DNA of 64,000 nt from Bacillota bacterium (GCA_023439545.1 JAEXNT010000072.1:1-64000), one strand, 5' to 3'; positions 54,601 to 63,071 are shown, numbered from the stretch's first letter. Notes: generated from the letters alone by a model not told the origin. Numbers and translations are program-made.

Positions 54601-54705
54601 GGTGCAGTCAGACAACCGACTGTCTGCCATCACTTCCGGCGTTTGCGGTATGACAGTTGTCATCGCCTCACTTGCCGGCCCATTCTCCATCAACTCATCG
54701 TTCAT
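51649..54705 (-). CDS. triple fusion: NAD-dependent UDP-sugar 4-epimerase + GT4 + GT4
   Basis: 1018 residues in three parts. About 35-345 is a short-chain epimerase (TGGAGFIGSHLCEKLL, catalytic Y-A-T-A-K, RFFTVYGPRQRPDMA) of UDP-glucuronate 4-epimerase type. About 348-690 and 698-1018 are two GT-B family 4 glycosyltransferases similar to each other (PPPDYGGIEIIVHEITEELV vs PPQDYGGIERVIYDLTEELV; both with EEPFGLIMIEAMACGTPV-like donor motifs). The start overlaps the ugd stop as ATGA. Ugd makes UDP-glucuronate, which this protein could epimerise and transfer. A real fusion is supported by a continuous frame without stops. Confidence 0.85.
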   Translation of the reverse strand: MNDELMENGPASEAMTTVIPQTPEVMADSRLSDCTVLVTGGAGFIGSHLCEKLLRIGSRVICLDNFNDSYDHNIKKNNIQSALFDPRFSLIEGDILNQDLVEGIMKQYGISVVVHLAALAGVRSSIDTPLDYVDTDIKGTVTLLEAARKYGIKKFVFASSSSVYGTATTPFRESDTALSQVSPYATAKYSGEHYCRTYHLIYGIPVVCLRFFTVYGPRQRPDMAINKFTGEIEEGREINIYGNGTSSRDYTYVDDIIDGIVASIRLECGFEVINLGNSSAVGILDLVKIIENSLGKAAKICFIPDQKGDVPATFADIGKAAALLGFRPKIGLTEGVGRFVDWYEESIKPLKIVQITPDIYPVPPPDYGGIEIIVHEITEELVRRGHEVYLYAPTGSKTRARLIPYEHTTKGDSAKIAEFVRRTLPEGVDIIHDHTLSSAVGKAGLKVPVVCTIHGAIRNSVKYPVYVSRRAFEVIGDNRGFFVYNGLELEKYEFSGYKSDYLLYMSRVDKVKGIEIALDIADRTKRKLIIAGPVHDKAYYSDVVEPRIRDNPNIRYVGSAGGRFKQDLLKYAACLLFPTSWEEPFGLIMIEAMACGTPVVALSNGAVPEVLKRFPALICQNPNEMAELVSRGIFPAPEALRSYALSRFTSVNMAESYLEVYKNVLQKEKQQGIQVSQHNPAQSEVKHPEMKKSAPDTKHLRIVQVAPDAITVPPQDYGGIERVIYDLTEELVRQGHEVFLYAKQGSRTSAKLLPYPQQGGGVQAVAEFVSANLPESIDVIHDHTHASAMDKLGLNIPIVSTIHDSRKNTAGNPVYLCRKALHDVGCDKGFYAYNGITMADYEFSAEKQDYLLFIGLLYSHKGINYAMDVAEQTGKKLVIAGPIYKLDYYKEEIEPRLMNNPNFRYVGSVGGNVRQQLLKYAECILFPTVWEEPFGLVMIEAMACGTPVLAFGNGATPEVLSGFPDLICSDAEEMALKVLNPSYPDAATLRKYVEEHFSSGKMTERYLQIYSDVIKFRE

Positions 54706-56021
54706 TTCCTGCCAACTCCCTCGTAATAGAATCCAAAGCTCTTTACATAATCAGGGTCATACATATTACGGAGGTCCAGAAACACCGGTTTGTTTACCAT
54801 AGCTTTCAGTCTGCCGAAGTCAAGGCCTGCGAATTCCTTCCATTCAGTTAACAGCATTATGCATTCGCTGCTGGAACAGGCTGAATAGGGGTCTCTGCAG
54901 AATTTTATCCTCACGTCGGGCCGTTCTTTTTTCAGGACCTTTATTGCCTTGGGGTCATAAACCGAAATATTGGCCTTGCCGGCCAATAACCGATCGAGGA
55001 TAGAAAGTGCGGGAGATTCCCGGGTATCATCGGTCCCGGGCTTGAACGTAAGTCCCAGCAAGGTTATTCTTTTGCCTTCGAACCCCCCCAGTATTTTTTC
55101 AGCCTTTTGTACCATTCTTTCCTTCTGCTGTTCATTTACCTTGATTACACTATTCAGCAAATGCGGTTCGTAGCTGTATTCTCTGCTGATTCCGACCAAA
55201 GCGCGCAGATCCTTTGGGAAGCAGCTGCCCCCGAAGCCCGGTCCGGCGTTCAGATATTGTGTGCCTATCCTTTTATCCAGTCCTATGCCGTGGGCTACGG
55301 AACCTACATCTATATTGCACGCCTCGCATATATTTGCGATCTCGTTTATAAAGCTTATTTTCGTGGCGAGGAACGCATTTGCAACATATTTTATCATCTC
55401 TGCCTCTTCGAGCCTGGTGACCAGTATCGGTATATTTCCGGAGACCTGTTCGCGATATATTTCCCTGAGGATATCCTCTGCCCTCCGGCTTTCGGCGCCT
55501 ATTACGATCCTATCCGGATTTATGAAATTCTCAATGGCGGAACCCTCCTTTAAAAACTCGGGGTTTGAGGCTATATCGAATTCTATGGAAAGTCCTCTTT
55601 CATGAAGGATTTGGGAGATCACTCCGTACATTTTTCTTCCTGTACCCACAGGAACCGTACTTTTGTTGACAATCAGCTTATAGGAGGACATATTGCATGC
55701 GATATCCCGCACAACATCGAAAACGTGACTGGTATCGCAGGTGTTGTCCGGTAAAGTAGGTGTGTTTACTGTGATAAAAATAGCGTCGGAATGTTCTACG
55801 GCAGCTTTCATATCTGAAGTGAAACGTAGCCTGTTTTGTTTACAGGAACTATGGTCTATCAGGCTTTCAAGACACGGTTCATAGAGCGGCAGGATCCCTT
55901 TTCTGAGATTTGCTACCTTTGCCTCGTCCTGATCGCAGCACAGTACGTTCATCCCCATAGAAGCCAGGCAAGCGCCTGTTACAAGCCCGACGTAACCTGT
56001 ACCGACAATTGAAACATTCAT
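54702..56021 (-). CDS. ugd: UDP-glucose 6-dehydrogenase
   Basis: A 439-residue UDP-glucose/GDP-mannose dehydrogenase, oxidising UDP-glucose to UDP-glucuronate with two NAD. N-terminal Rossmann VGTGYVGLVTGACLASMG; catalytic Cys in GPGFGGSCFPKDLRAL (about 251-266); C-terminal substrate domain with TFKPGTDDTRESPAL. The start ATG 56021 follows GGGGGG and overlaps the upstream GT4 stop; an earlier in-frame start at 56060 has no ribosome site. It supplies the sugar for the adjacent epimerase/transferase. Confidence 0.93.
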   Translation of the reverse strand: MNVSIVGTGYVGLVTGACLASMGMNVLCCDQDEAKVANLRKGILPLYEPCLESLIDHSSCKQNRLRFTSDMKAAVEHSDAIFITVNTPTLPDNTCDTSHVFDVVRDIACNMSSYKLIVNKSTVPVGTGRKMYGVISQILHERGLSIEFDIASNPEFLKEGSAIENFINPDRIVIGAESRRAEDILREIYREQVSGNIPILVTRLEEAEMIKYVANAFLATKISFINEIANICEACNIDVGSVAHGIGLDKRIGTQYLNAGPGFGGSCFPKDLRALVGISREYSYEPHLLNSVIKVNEQQKERMVQKAEKILGGFEGKRITLLGLTFKPGTDDTRESPALSILDRLLAGKANISVYDPKAIKVLKKERPDVRIKFCRDPYSACSSSECIMLLTEWKEFAGLDFGRLKAMVNKPVFLDLRNMYDPDYVKSFGFYYEGVGRK

Positions 56022-57157
56022 TGTTGACCCCCCAAAACTTCTGCGGCGACCCTTTCCCAATTAAACCTTTCTTCAGCCAGTTTTCTGCCGGCAATGCCCA
56101 TTTTACGTACGGATACGGGGTCATCGAGGAGTTTTGTTATCGAAGAGGCGAATGCCAGCGGGTCGTTGTATTCATTTATAACGATACCGTTTCCGTAGCC
56201 TTCGACGACCTCTGCATTACCTCCCCTGTTTGTAGTGATGATGGGCAGGCCGGCGGCCATAGCTTCGTAATGTACCCTGGCCAGGGGTTCGTTCCATTGG
56301 GATGCGCAGACGAAAATATCTCCTATATTGTAAAGGGACGGAATCTCGGAAGGAGGGACGAATCCTGTTAAAATCACCGGGCCGGGAAGATGCTTTGCCG
56401 CCGCCTGCATCGAATTGGCATAATCGTCCGTTTCATTATTTCCGTACCATTTACTACCCACGATTACCAGAGCAACGTCCTTTCGGACGCTCATAATTTT
56501 GTCCATGGCTTTCAGCAGGATATGAACGCCTTTTTTAACGCTCAGTCTGCCTACGTAAAGTACCGTTTTATAATCCTGAAGGCCGTATTTAAGCTGCATT
56601 TCCCGCTTTATTGCCTCACCTTCGGGAGACCAGGGGACATGGTATTTAGCCGGATCAGCGCCGGAGTAAACAACATGGAGCTTACCTTCGGCTTCGGGTA
56701 CGCGTTTTTTAACGGTATCGGCTATATAAAGGCTTACCGTATTTATGAATTCCGCTTTTTGTACACAGCGGAGGGCAGCCTCGTCGGGTATCTTTTCCGG
56801 GTGGAACATCTCGTTATGAAGGCTCAGGCTGAACTTCATTTTTGGAAATTTATCAGAAAGCGCCAGCATAATGCGTGGTCGATTGAATACATGGATCAGA
56901 TCAAAACCGGGCTCTAAAGCTGTTTTCAAATTGTTTACATAAACGGTATCGGTTTTGCCGGGTACCCTTATGTATTTTACATTATCTATTGTTTCGGCAT
57001 TGGGCAGACCCGGATACTGGACACCGTAGACCGTTATATCGTGTTTGCCGGCAAGCCAGGGTACTATCCCGCTGATATATAGCTGAATGGCGCCGCCTGC
57101 GACAGGCGGTACCGGAAGTTTTTCAGTGCATATGAAGGCAATTTTCAATATGTTCAC
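56018..57157 (-). CDS. family 4 glycosyltransferase (CotSA-like)
   Basis: A 379-residue GT-B transferase. PPVAGGAIQLYISGIVPWLA opens it; VLYVGRLSVKKGVHILLKAM is in the middle and NEPLARVHYEAMAAGLPIIT is the donor-binding EX7E region. It resembles spore-coat glycosyltransferase CotSA, and its neighbours are CotS-family genes. Four-base overlaps on both sides place it firmly in the operon. Confidence 0.88.
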   Translation of the reverse strand: MNILKIAFICTEKLPVPPVAGGAIQLYISGIVPWLAGKHDITVYGVQYPGLPNAETIDNVKYIRVPGKTDTVYVNNLKTALEPGFDLIHVFNRPRIMLALSDKFPKMKFSLSLHNEMFHPEKIPDEAALRCVQKAEFINTVSLYIADTVKKRVPEAEGKLHVVYSGADPAKYHVPWSPEGEAIKREMQLKYGLQDYKTVLYVGRLSVKKGVHILLKAMDKIMSVRKDVALVIVGSKWYGNNETDDYANSMQAAAKHLPGPVILTGFVPPSEIPSLYNIGDIFVCASQWNEPLARVHYEAMAAGLPIITTNRGGNAEVVEGYGNGIVINEYNDPLAFASSITKLLDDPVSVRKMGIAGRKLAEERFNWERVAAEVLGGQQ

Positions 57158-58185
57158 TCCTTTTTGAGCAAGGTTTTTAAAAGCGCCTCCCCGGCTTCTT
57201 CAAGCTTTGCAGTTCTATCGATTTCGGAAGCTTTGAGTGCTTTTCCGTTCAGATACAGGTTTTTGGTCAGGCCGTAAAAACGGTGCGGAAACATAAGATC
57301 TATATAAAGGATTTCTTTTTCATCGTCGGACAGTGGATTTTTTTCAGTATACCATTGCAGTATCTCGCTTATGGTTTCGGCAGACCAGTTTCCCGTATTA
57401 TCGGCGATCTTGCCTATTATCTTTCTGAGGTCTCTTGCCGGCAGGTCGAATGTCACACTGTCCAGATCCAGTACATATGTCCCGTCACTGGCTGCGAGGA
57501 CATTGCCCGTGCCGAAGTCCTGGTGACACAGTACTACGGATTTTGAGCCTTTTTCCGTAAGCTTTGAGTACTTCGAGGCCTCGAGTCTTACGATGGTTCT
57601 GTCAGCTATTCCTATAATGGAGTCTACACAGCCGGAATAAGCGCGGTGTGCCGGGCTGGCGCCGTTATTCAGTGCGCTTTTCTTCCAATCGGTCAGTTTA
57701 TTTTTGATTGAACGATATTGTTCGGGCCATTTACCAAGCTTGGTTGATACCCTGGCTTGTTCTTCGGGGAAAAAGCCCCTCGAAGCCGCATGAAACGCTG
57801 CAAGCCCCTGGATCGCTTGTTTCAGCTGCGATGGCACTCCGAAGTTGAGATCGTTTCCATTTATCCATTCATAAAGCACGAATAGCTGTTCATCGTATTC
57901 AGTGATGGGCTTTCCGGATCTGTTCAGGATGACTTCGGGTACTTTTCCTCCGGAACTCCGGACATATATCTGTGCATTGACGGAAAATACAGCCTTATCC
58001 ATAGTCTGCTTAAGCCTCTTCAAACAAAGCTGTTTCCCGTTCGCGGAAAGTTTCCAAACTGTTTTGATACTCCCGCCTTGCACCATGGTCAAGCTTTTGG
58101 AGGTGATCCCATACTCCTTTAAAACGTTCAGAGCCAGGCTATCGGTAGTTTTTGCGTCCAATACCTTATCATTGATGTTTGTCAA
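57154..58185 (-). CDS. CotS-family spore coat kinase-like protein (second)
   Basis: A 343-residue aminoglycoside-phosphotransferase-fold protein of the CotS/YutH family. The nucleotide loop is about residue 35, and the catalytic-loop motif is LCHQDFGTGNVLAASDG, followed by VLDLDSVTFDLPARDLRK (metal Asp). The catalytic Asp is retained, so kinase activity is possible. The start is TTG 58185, as AAAGGA lies eight to nine bases upstream; the longer frame to 58260 lacks a site. It is similar to the gene immediately upstream. Confidence 0.85.
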   Translation of the reverse strand: MTNINDKVLDAKTTDSLALNVLKEYGITSKSLTMVQGGSIKTVWKLSANGKQLCLKRLKQTMDKAVFSVNAQIYVRSSGGKVPEVILNRSGKPITEYDEQLFVLYEWINGNDLNFGVPSQLKQAIQGLAAFHAASRGFFPEEQARVSTKLGKWPEQYRSIKNKLTDWKKSALNNGASPAHRAYSGCVDSIIGIADRTIVRLEASKYSKLTEKGSKSVVLCHQDFGTGNVLAASDGTYVLDLDSVTFDLPARDLRKIIGKIADNTGNWSAETISEILQWYTEKNPLSDDEKEILYIDLMFPHRFYGLTKNLYLNGKALKASEIDRTAKLEEAGEALLKTLLKKE

Positions 58186-58213
58186 AATACTCAGTCCTTT
58201 CAGCCGGCGCCGG

Positions 58214-59353
58214 TCATACGGGGATGACTGATTTAAAATCTTCCAGTACAGGCATTGCACTTTTTTCGAATCCGGTCATTTCATTTATCCTCTCCAGGTA
58301 TTTTTCGTTCGACCAGTCTTGATCCCGCTTGTAGACAAACTTGTTAACTGCGCCGAAGTACAGATGAGGGAAAAGAAGGTCCAGCCTTACGACTTCCCAT
58401 TGTGAAGCGGTAAGAGGGTTTTCCGCCTGATACTGTCTAAGGATGCGGCTGGTCGTCTTTGTATCCCATTTGCCCATTTTTTTCATTACCTTATTCAGCA
58501 ATTTACGTATATCTCTTGCTGCTATGTCGACTGTAATTGAATCGGTATCCAGAACAAACAGCCTTCCATTCGGGGTCAGGATCAGGTTCCCGGCGGCATA
58601 ATCCTGATGGCACAGGCAGCCAGCCATTTCGGCTTCCTGTGTCCAGTCTGAATATTCACGCCCCCTGAGGCCATCTATTGCCTTTCGGGCCCGTTCGAAA
58701 AATCCGGGGAAGCTATCGACCACTGCGTTGCCTATGGCATCGCGCGTCTTTTTCATACATTCGTTTTCATAATATGATTTGATGTCTGTCAATTGTTCTG
58801 TGTAATCTTCGATCCATAGGCCGAGGTGATACTTGGGCTTTGTGACGGGAGAAGGATGAAAGCCTCTGGATGCCCTATGGAACCTGCCCAGAGAGCGTGC
58901 GACAAGAGCCAGCTCTTCTGCCGAGTCGTAATTGGGATTCCTTCCGTCGATCGCGTCCGTAAGAACATAACATACTTCTTCAATGCAGACATATTCCTTT
59001 CCGTCCTTTGTCAGGTTAACCCCGGGAAGATCGATCCCGTTGGCAATCAGATGCCTGACTGCATCAAGTATGAACTGCAGGGTCTGCTCGGAATTGGAAA
59101 TTTTTTTGAGTATCTTCACACCTTTATTTGTCGTGATCCACCATACTCCTTTTTTGCCTTTGTAGGATTCGCCCCTGATATCTGAAATTTTTAATGGATA
59201 ATGCCCCAACACACTCTCCAGCGGTTCCTGCGCGGCAGAAGGCATAGCGCTCATCTCTTTCTTCCCCCATTCATCTGTGGTATCCCGAAACTCTTCGTGA
59301 TACGGTATCAGGGGGAGATGCTCCCCCTGAACAGCCTGCTTATGTTTATTCAT
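58214..59353 (-). CDS. CotS-family spore coat kinase-like protein (first)
   Basis: 379 residues. A 45-residue N-terminal extension precedes the kinase-like fold. Catalytic motif LCHQDYAAGNLILTPNG and VLDTDSITVDIAARDIRK. CotS proteins sit in the inner spore coat and are thought to phosphorylate sugars or coat components. It overlaps the amphi-Trp gene by eight bases. Tandem CotS paralogues next to CotSA-like GT4 repeat the known cotS-cotSA pairing. Confidence 0.85.
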   Translation of the reverse strand: MNKHKQAVQGEHLPLIPYHEEFRDTTDEWGKKEMSAMPSAAQEPLESVLGHYPLKISDIRGESYKGKKGVWWITTNKGVKILKKISNSEQTLQFILDAVRHLIANGIDLPGVNLTKDGKEYVCIEEVCYVLTDAIDGRNPNYDSAEELALVARSLGRFHRASRGFHPSPVTKPKYHLGLWIEDYTEQLTDIKSYYENECMKKTRDAIGNAVVDSFPGFFERARKAIDGLRGREYSDWTQEAEMAGCLCHQDYAAGNLILTPNGRLFVLDTDSITVDIAARDIRKLLNKVMKKMGKWDTKTTSRILRQYQAENPLTASQWEVVRLDLLFPHLYFGAVNKFVYKRDQDWSNEKYLERINEMTGFEKSAMPVLEDFKSVIPV

Positions 59354-59579
59354 CGAGGTTGATTTCTACATTGGGGTTTTCCCATGCTACTTTGAAAGTC
59401 AACGAGCCGCCTGCTTCATCATCGTCGTACTTGATCTTGTAATCAAGATCCAGGTCCGCGGGAAGGGTAACTGATTTGCCTTCAACTATAAGCCTGCCTG
59501 CAAACAGATCGGGTATAACCTTTTTAATGTACTCGCCAAATTCTGCCCTTGAGCCGATATTTGATTCCTGATACTTCAT
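59346..59579 (-). CDS. amphi-Trp domain protein
   Basis: A 77-residue protein. GRLIVEGKSVTLPADLDLDY followed by an acidic K-Y-D-D-D-E-A-G-G-S-L-T-F-K-V-A-W end matches the amphi-Trp domain, small proteins with a terminal W. Function unknown. AAGGAGTG precedes the ATG. It is the first gene of the coat-glycan operon; an uncharacterised promoter lies in 59580-59749, shared divergently with lplA. Confidence 0.75.
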   Translation of the reverse strand: MKYQESNIGSRAEFGEYIKKVIPDLFAGRLIVEGKSVTLPADLDLDYKIKYDDDEAGGSLTFKVAWENPNVEINLDE

Positions 59580-59749
59580 GCATTTACACTCCTTAAATAA
59601 TTAGTTCTTTTACATAATATTTGTTAACGATGCTTTATGTTACATATGACAGATAAAAAGGTTGCCGGTACTTTATTTACAGCAATCTTTACAGATTGAA
59701 ATACGAGGGCGGGAACAGGTATAATAAAGTAATTCGGAGGCTTCTTCAA

Positions 59750-60772
59750 ATGAACGGTGCGCGAATCATACATACGAGTACGAAGGATCCCTGGTGGAAC
59801 CTGGCGGTCGAGGAATTTCTGCTGACGCGGGTAGAACCGGGGCAATGCATATTATATCTGTGGCAGAACCGAAATACGGTCGTTATAGGCCGGAACCAGA
59901 ATCCGTGGCGGGAGTGCAGATCCGAACTGCTGGAAAGCGAAGGCGGGAAACTTGCCAGGAGGCTTTCCGGAGGCGGCGCCGTTTTCCATGACGACGGTAA
60001 TCTGAACTTCACTTTTGTTGCCGGAAGGGAAGTATACGATCTTGACAGGCAGATGGAAACGATCCTGAGAGCTGTCGGCAGTCTCGGGATAAATGCCATG
60101 AAAAGCGGCAGGAACGACCTGACTGCCGATGGCCGCAAGTTTTCAGGCAATGCTTTCTATATAAGGGGGAACAGCGCGTATCATCATGGGACCATATTGG
60201 TTTCCGCCGATTTTGATAAAATGGCCAGGTATTTGCAGGTCTCCGAGGATAAAATGCGTTCCAAGGGAATAAAATCGGTACAGTCCAGGGTCGTGAACCT
60301 GACAGAGTTCATGCCGCGGCTTACGGTAACGGAAGTTGCGCAGGCAATGACGGATTCCTTCCGGACATTGTACGGCTGCAATGCCGCCGCAGAATATTGC
60401 ATAACCGACAGGAAGGAAGACAGGGAGGCCGTGGAAAGGTTGTATTCCAAGTATTCGTCGTGGGCCTGGCGCTACGGCGAGACGACCGATTTCGACGTCG
60501 CGCTTCAAAACAGGTTCGCCTGGGGCGGGGTCGAGATCGGATTGAAGATCGAGAACGGCGTGGTAAGTAGTGCAAAGTTTTTTTCGGACGCAATGGAAGA
60601 AGCATATATAGCCGCGCTGCCGGACGTTTTGGCAGGCTGCCCGTATGATTCGAAGGAGCTTTCAAAGCGCCTGGCGGCTCCCGCCATATCAACGGCCGAC
60701 TGTATCTCCGCAGATAATTGCAGACAGATGGCGCTGGATCTCTCCGAATGGCTCGGCAGCAGGAGCTTGTGA
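59750..60772 (+). CDS. lplA: lipoate-protein ligase A
   Basis: A 340-residue enzyme attaching free lipoate to carrier proteins such as GcvH. RRLSGGGAVFHDDGNLNFTF is the lipoyl-AMP loop, followed by GRNDLTADGRKFSGNAFY and H-H-G-T-I-L. The C-terminal accessory domain (about 250-340) is included, so it should activate lipoate itself. GGAGG precedes ATG 59750. Its position before gcvTHP suggests it lipoylates the GcvH encoded at 62686. Confidence 0.92.
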   Translation: MNGARIIHTSTKDPWWNLAVEEFLLTRVEPGQCILYLWQNRNTVVIGRNQNPWRECRSELLESEGGKLARRLSGGGAVFHDDGNLNFTFVAGREVYDLDRQMETILRAVGSLGINAMKSGRNDLTADGRKFSGNAFYIRGNSAYHHGTILVSADFDKMARYLQVSEDKMRSKGIKSVQSRVVNLTEFMPRLTVTEVAQAMTDSFRTLYGCNAAAEYCITDRKEDREAVERLYSKYSSWAWRYGETTDFDVALQNRFAWGGVEIGLKIENGVVSSAKFFSDAMEEAYIAALPDVLAGCPYDSKELSKRLAAPAISTADCISADNCRQMALDLSEWLGSRSL

Positions 60773-60790
60773 AACAGGGGTGAAGCAGGG

Positions 60791-60810
60791 GGGACGGTTC
60801 TTTTGTTTCA
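60791..60810. repeat. 20-bp repeat motif, copy 2, at the lplA 3' end
   Basis: Identical to 10314-10333. Here TGAAACA upstream and TGTTTCA inside the motif can pair, followed by TTTTTA, so the repeat may also serve as the lplA terminator. Confidence 0.6.
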
Positions 60811-60850
60811 TTTTTAGCGGAATATAGCGAGTCTGCTACAATTAAAGATA

Positions 60851-60877
60851 ATCGCAAAGGCTCGATGCGTTTGTGAT
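60851..60877. repeat. small hairpin repeat with TCGATG loop, copy C
   Basis: ATCgCAAA...TTTGtGAT around GGCTCGATGCG. The preceding GGAATATAGCGAGTCT resembles the ATGGAACATAGCG leader of copies A and D. Confidence 0.5.
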
Positions 60878-60918
60878 ATTTGTAGTGGCAAAAAGGCAGG
60901 CAAAGTAATATAATAAAA

Positions 60919-61052
60919 GGCGGTACAATTGTTAGAAGGCGAAACAACCAATAAAGGGCGGAACAACCAATAGTACGCGGAACAACTTAATAAAGGGCGG
61001 AACAACCAATAGTACGCAGAACAACCAATAGTACGCGGAACAACTAAATAAG
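60919..61052. repeat. 19-bp tandem repeat array
   Basis: Seven imperfect copies of GGCGGAACAACCAATAGTAC or GCGGAACAACTTAATAAAG-type units, directly before the glycine riboswitch. No spacers of unique sequence, so not CRISPR. Confidence 0.75.
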
Positions 61053-61054
61053 GC

Positions 61055-61260
61055 CAGGATGATGGCTGCAGGAGAGTCCCATTGGTATGAAGGGAGCCGA
61101 AGAAGTAAATTGCGGGGGCGTCACCCCCGGTAACGAATCTTTCAGGCAAAAGGGCTGCAGACTGACTAAACTCTGAAAAGCTTGAGTATAGCACCGAAGG
61201 AGCAAGGTTACGGCCCGGATGACGATTGAAGTCCGGACGGACCGAATCTCTCAGGTTACG
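61055..61260 (+). promoter_or_regulatory. tandem glycine riboswitch
   Basis: Two glycine aptamers in series. Aptamer 1 (about 61066-61172): GGAGAG, GCCGAAG, ATCTTTCAGGCAAAAGG and ACTGACTAAACTCTG. Aptamer 2 (about 61175-61256): ACCGAAGGAGCAAGG and ATCTCTCAGG. They bind glycine cooperatively and are followed by an expression-platform terminator. Control of the downstream glycine cleavage genes fits perfectly. Confidence 0.95.
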
Positions 61261-61263
61261 AAA

Positions 61264-61308
61264 CAGAGAAAATGACGATTTATATTTGTCGTTTTTCTCT
61301 GTTTTTTT
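61264..61308 (+). terminator. terminator of the glycine riboswitch expression platform
   Basis: CAGAGAAAA..GACGA pairs with TCG.TTTTTCTCTG, followed by a T7 run. Glycine binding should prevent its formation or act at this point to allow gcvT transcription. Confidence 0.8.
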
Positions 61309-61394
61309 ATTTTTTATGGAACATAGCGAGTTGCTGCGCAGCATAATAATGTAGCTTATATGCTGACGCAATAAGCTTAGCGAAGTCTTGTTCA

Positions 61395-61427
61395 AAAATC
61401 AACTGCGCTCGATGCGCTGGTGATTTT
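61395..61427. repeat. small hairpin repeat with TCGATG loop, copy D
   Basis: AAAATCA...GCGC-tcgat-GCGC...TGATTTT, between the riboswitch terminator and gcvT. Leader ATGGAACATAGCG at about 61317 and TTGTTCAAAAATCA match copy A. Confidence 0.6.
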
Positions 61428-61467
61428 AAAAATCTAGCACATATTATTGACAGGAGGGATCCGGACA

Positions 61468-62613
61468 ATGGAGAAACAGGAATTATATGAACCCCGAAAG
61501 ACGCCGCTTTACGAAGCGCACGTGGCTGCCGGCGGTAAAATAGTCGATTTTCACGGATGGCTGTTACCGGTGCAATACGGAGGAATATTGAAGGAGCACG
61601 AATGTGTCAGAACTAAAGCCGGATTGTTCGATGTCTCCCACATGGGGGAGATAGAGGTCGGAGGTGAAGACGCTCAGGCATTTCTCCAGAGAATGCTTGC
61701 CAACGACATCGGTGCAAAGCCCGGAAAGGCAGTATATTCGCCCATGTGCTACCTTGACGGCGGTACTGTGGACGATCTGATTGTCTACAAGCTTAAAGAA
61801 AATGATTATTTACTGGTGGTAAATGCAGCTAATAAGGACAAGGATTTTGAATGGCTCAGAGGAAACAAGAGCGGACTCGTGACAGTTACCGACCGGTCGT
61901 CTGAATTTGCCCAGCTTGCGCTGCAGGGTCCGGAGGCTTTAGCGATATTAAGGCGGTTGACATCCGATGACCCTGATAAGTTAAAGTATTACCATTATTC
62001 AACGGAAGCTTCGCTCGGAGGATTGAAGGTATTCCTGTCGAGGTCGGGTTATACGGGCGAGGACGGATTCGAAATTTACTGCAGACCGGATGACGCCGTC
62101 AGGCTCTGGGATATGCTAATTGAAAAAGGAAAGCCATACGGTCTGGAACCGGCTGGATTGGGCGCCAGGGATACCCTAAGGCTCGAAGCTGCAATGCCTC
62201 TTTACGGTCAGGAGCTGTCGGAGGTCATAACTCCGGTTATGGCGGGCCTTCAGAGGTTTATAAAACCGGACAAAGGCGATTTCAACGGAAGAAAGCCTTT
62301 GCTGGAACAGCTGCAGGGAAACCTCAAAAGCAGGATTGTCGGCCTTGAGATGACGGACCGTGCCGTACCGAGAAGCGGCTACGAGGTTTACCAAAGCGGC
62401 TGTCTGGTTGGTTACGTTACGAGCGGGGGCTTTTTCCCGACGCTTAAGAAGAATATGGGCCTCGCGCTAGTCAATATGACTTGCACAGGAAACGGAGGCG
62501 CCGGCATGAATACGGATGCAGGCAGCAGCATTGAAGTAAAGGTGCGCGATGCCCTGTATTCGGCGCGTATCGTCGATCTGCCCTTCTATAAGCGAAACAG
62601 AACGAATTTATAA
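61468..62613 (+). CDS. gcvT: glycine cleavage system T protein (aminomethyltransferase)
   Basis: A 381-residue T protein transferring the methylene group from the lipoylated H protein to tetrahydrofolate. FHGWLLPVQYGGILKEHECV, GLFDVSHMGEIEV, RSGYTGEDGFEIY and PAGLGARDTLRLEA are diagnostic. AGGAGGGA before ATG 61468 fixes the start (the seven residues before are not used). First gene of the riboswitch-controlled gcvT-gcvH-gcvPA operon. Confidence 0.95.
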   Translation: MEKQELYEPRKTPLYEAHVAAGGKIVDFHGWLLPVQYGGILKEHECVRTKAGLFDVSHMGEIEVGGEDAQAFLQRMLANDIGAKPGKAVYSPMCYLDGGTVDDLIVYKLKENDYLLVVNAANKDKDFEWLRGNKSGLVTVTDRSSEFAQLALQGPEALAILRRLTSDDPDKLKYYHYSTEASLGGLKVFLSRSGYTGEDGFEIYCRPDDAVRLWDMLIEKGKPYGLEPAGLGARDTLRLEAAMPLYGQELSEVITPVMAGLQRFIKPDKGDFNGRKPLLEQLQGNLKSRIVGLEMTDRAVPRSGYEVYQSGCLVGYVTSGGFFPTLKKNMGLALVNMTCTGNGGAGMNTDAGSSIEVKVRDALYSARIVDLPFYKRNRTNL

Positions 62614-62685
62614 AAGAAACAGAGCTGAAGTTTATTAAACGGGATGCGGTAAAGATCTGACAATATAATGTCGAGGAGGATATTT

Positions 62686-63069
62686 ATGAAAACCTATCAG
62701 GGAACAAGATTTACCAAGGAACACGAATGGGCGAGGGCCGAAGGCGGAACGGTTTACATAGGCATATCGGATTATGCCCAGCATGCCATGGGAGATATCG
62801 TTTTTGTCGAACTGCCCAGGGTCGGAAAAAAGCTTAAGGCGGGAGAACAGACAAGCGTAGTGGAATCGGTCAAAACCGCGTCGGATGTATATTCGCCCGT
62901 ATCGGGTACAGTCGTACAGGTAAATGAGGCATTGAACGATTCCCCCGAGCTGCTCAACGCAGAACCGTATGAAAACTGGATCGCAGTTCTGGAAGCGGAT
63001 GACCCGTCGGAGCTCGACAAACTGATGAATGAACAGCAGTATGCCGATTTCTGTGCGAAGGAGGGCTGA
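62686..63069 (+). CDS. gcvH: glycine cleavage system H protein
   Basis: A 127-residue lipoyl carrier. The lipoylated lysine is Lys63 in VVESVKTASDVYSPVSG, equivalent to Lys64 of E. coli GcvH. GGAGGA lies before ATG 62686. The adjacent lplA probably modifies it. Confidence 0.96.
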   Translation: MKTYQGTRFTKEHEWARAEGGTVYIGISDYAQHAMGDIVFVELPRVGKKLKAGEQTSVVESVKTASDVYSPVSGTVVQVNEALNDSPELLNAEPYENWIAVLEADDPSELDKLMNEQQYADFCAKEG

Positions 63070-63071
63070 CG

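Noticed and set aside
60919..61052. Possible CRISPR array
   Set aside because: Units are directly adjacent without unique spacers, and no cas genes are present.
60814..61395. 193-codon minus-strand frame across the 19-bp repeats and the riboswitch
   Set aside because: Its repeated Tyr/Leu/Phe/Arg content comes from the tandem repeats, and it overlaps the glycine riboswitch; no ribosome site.
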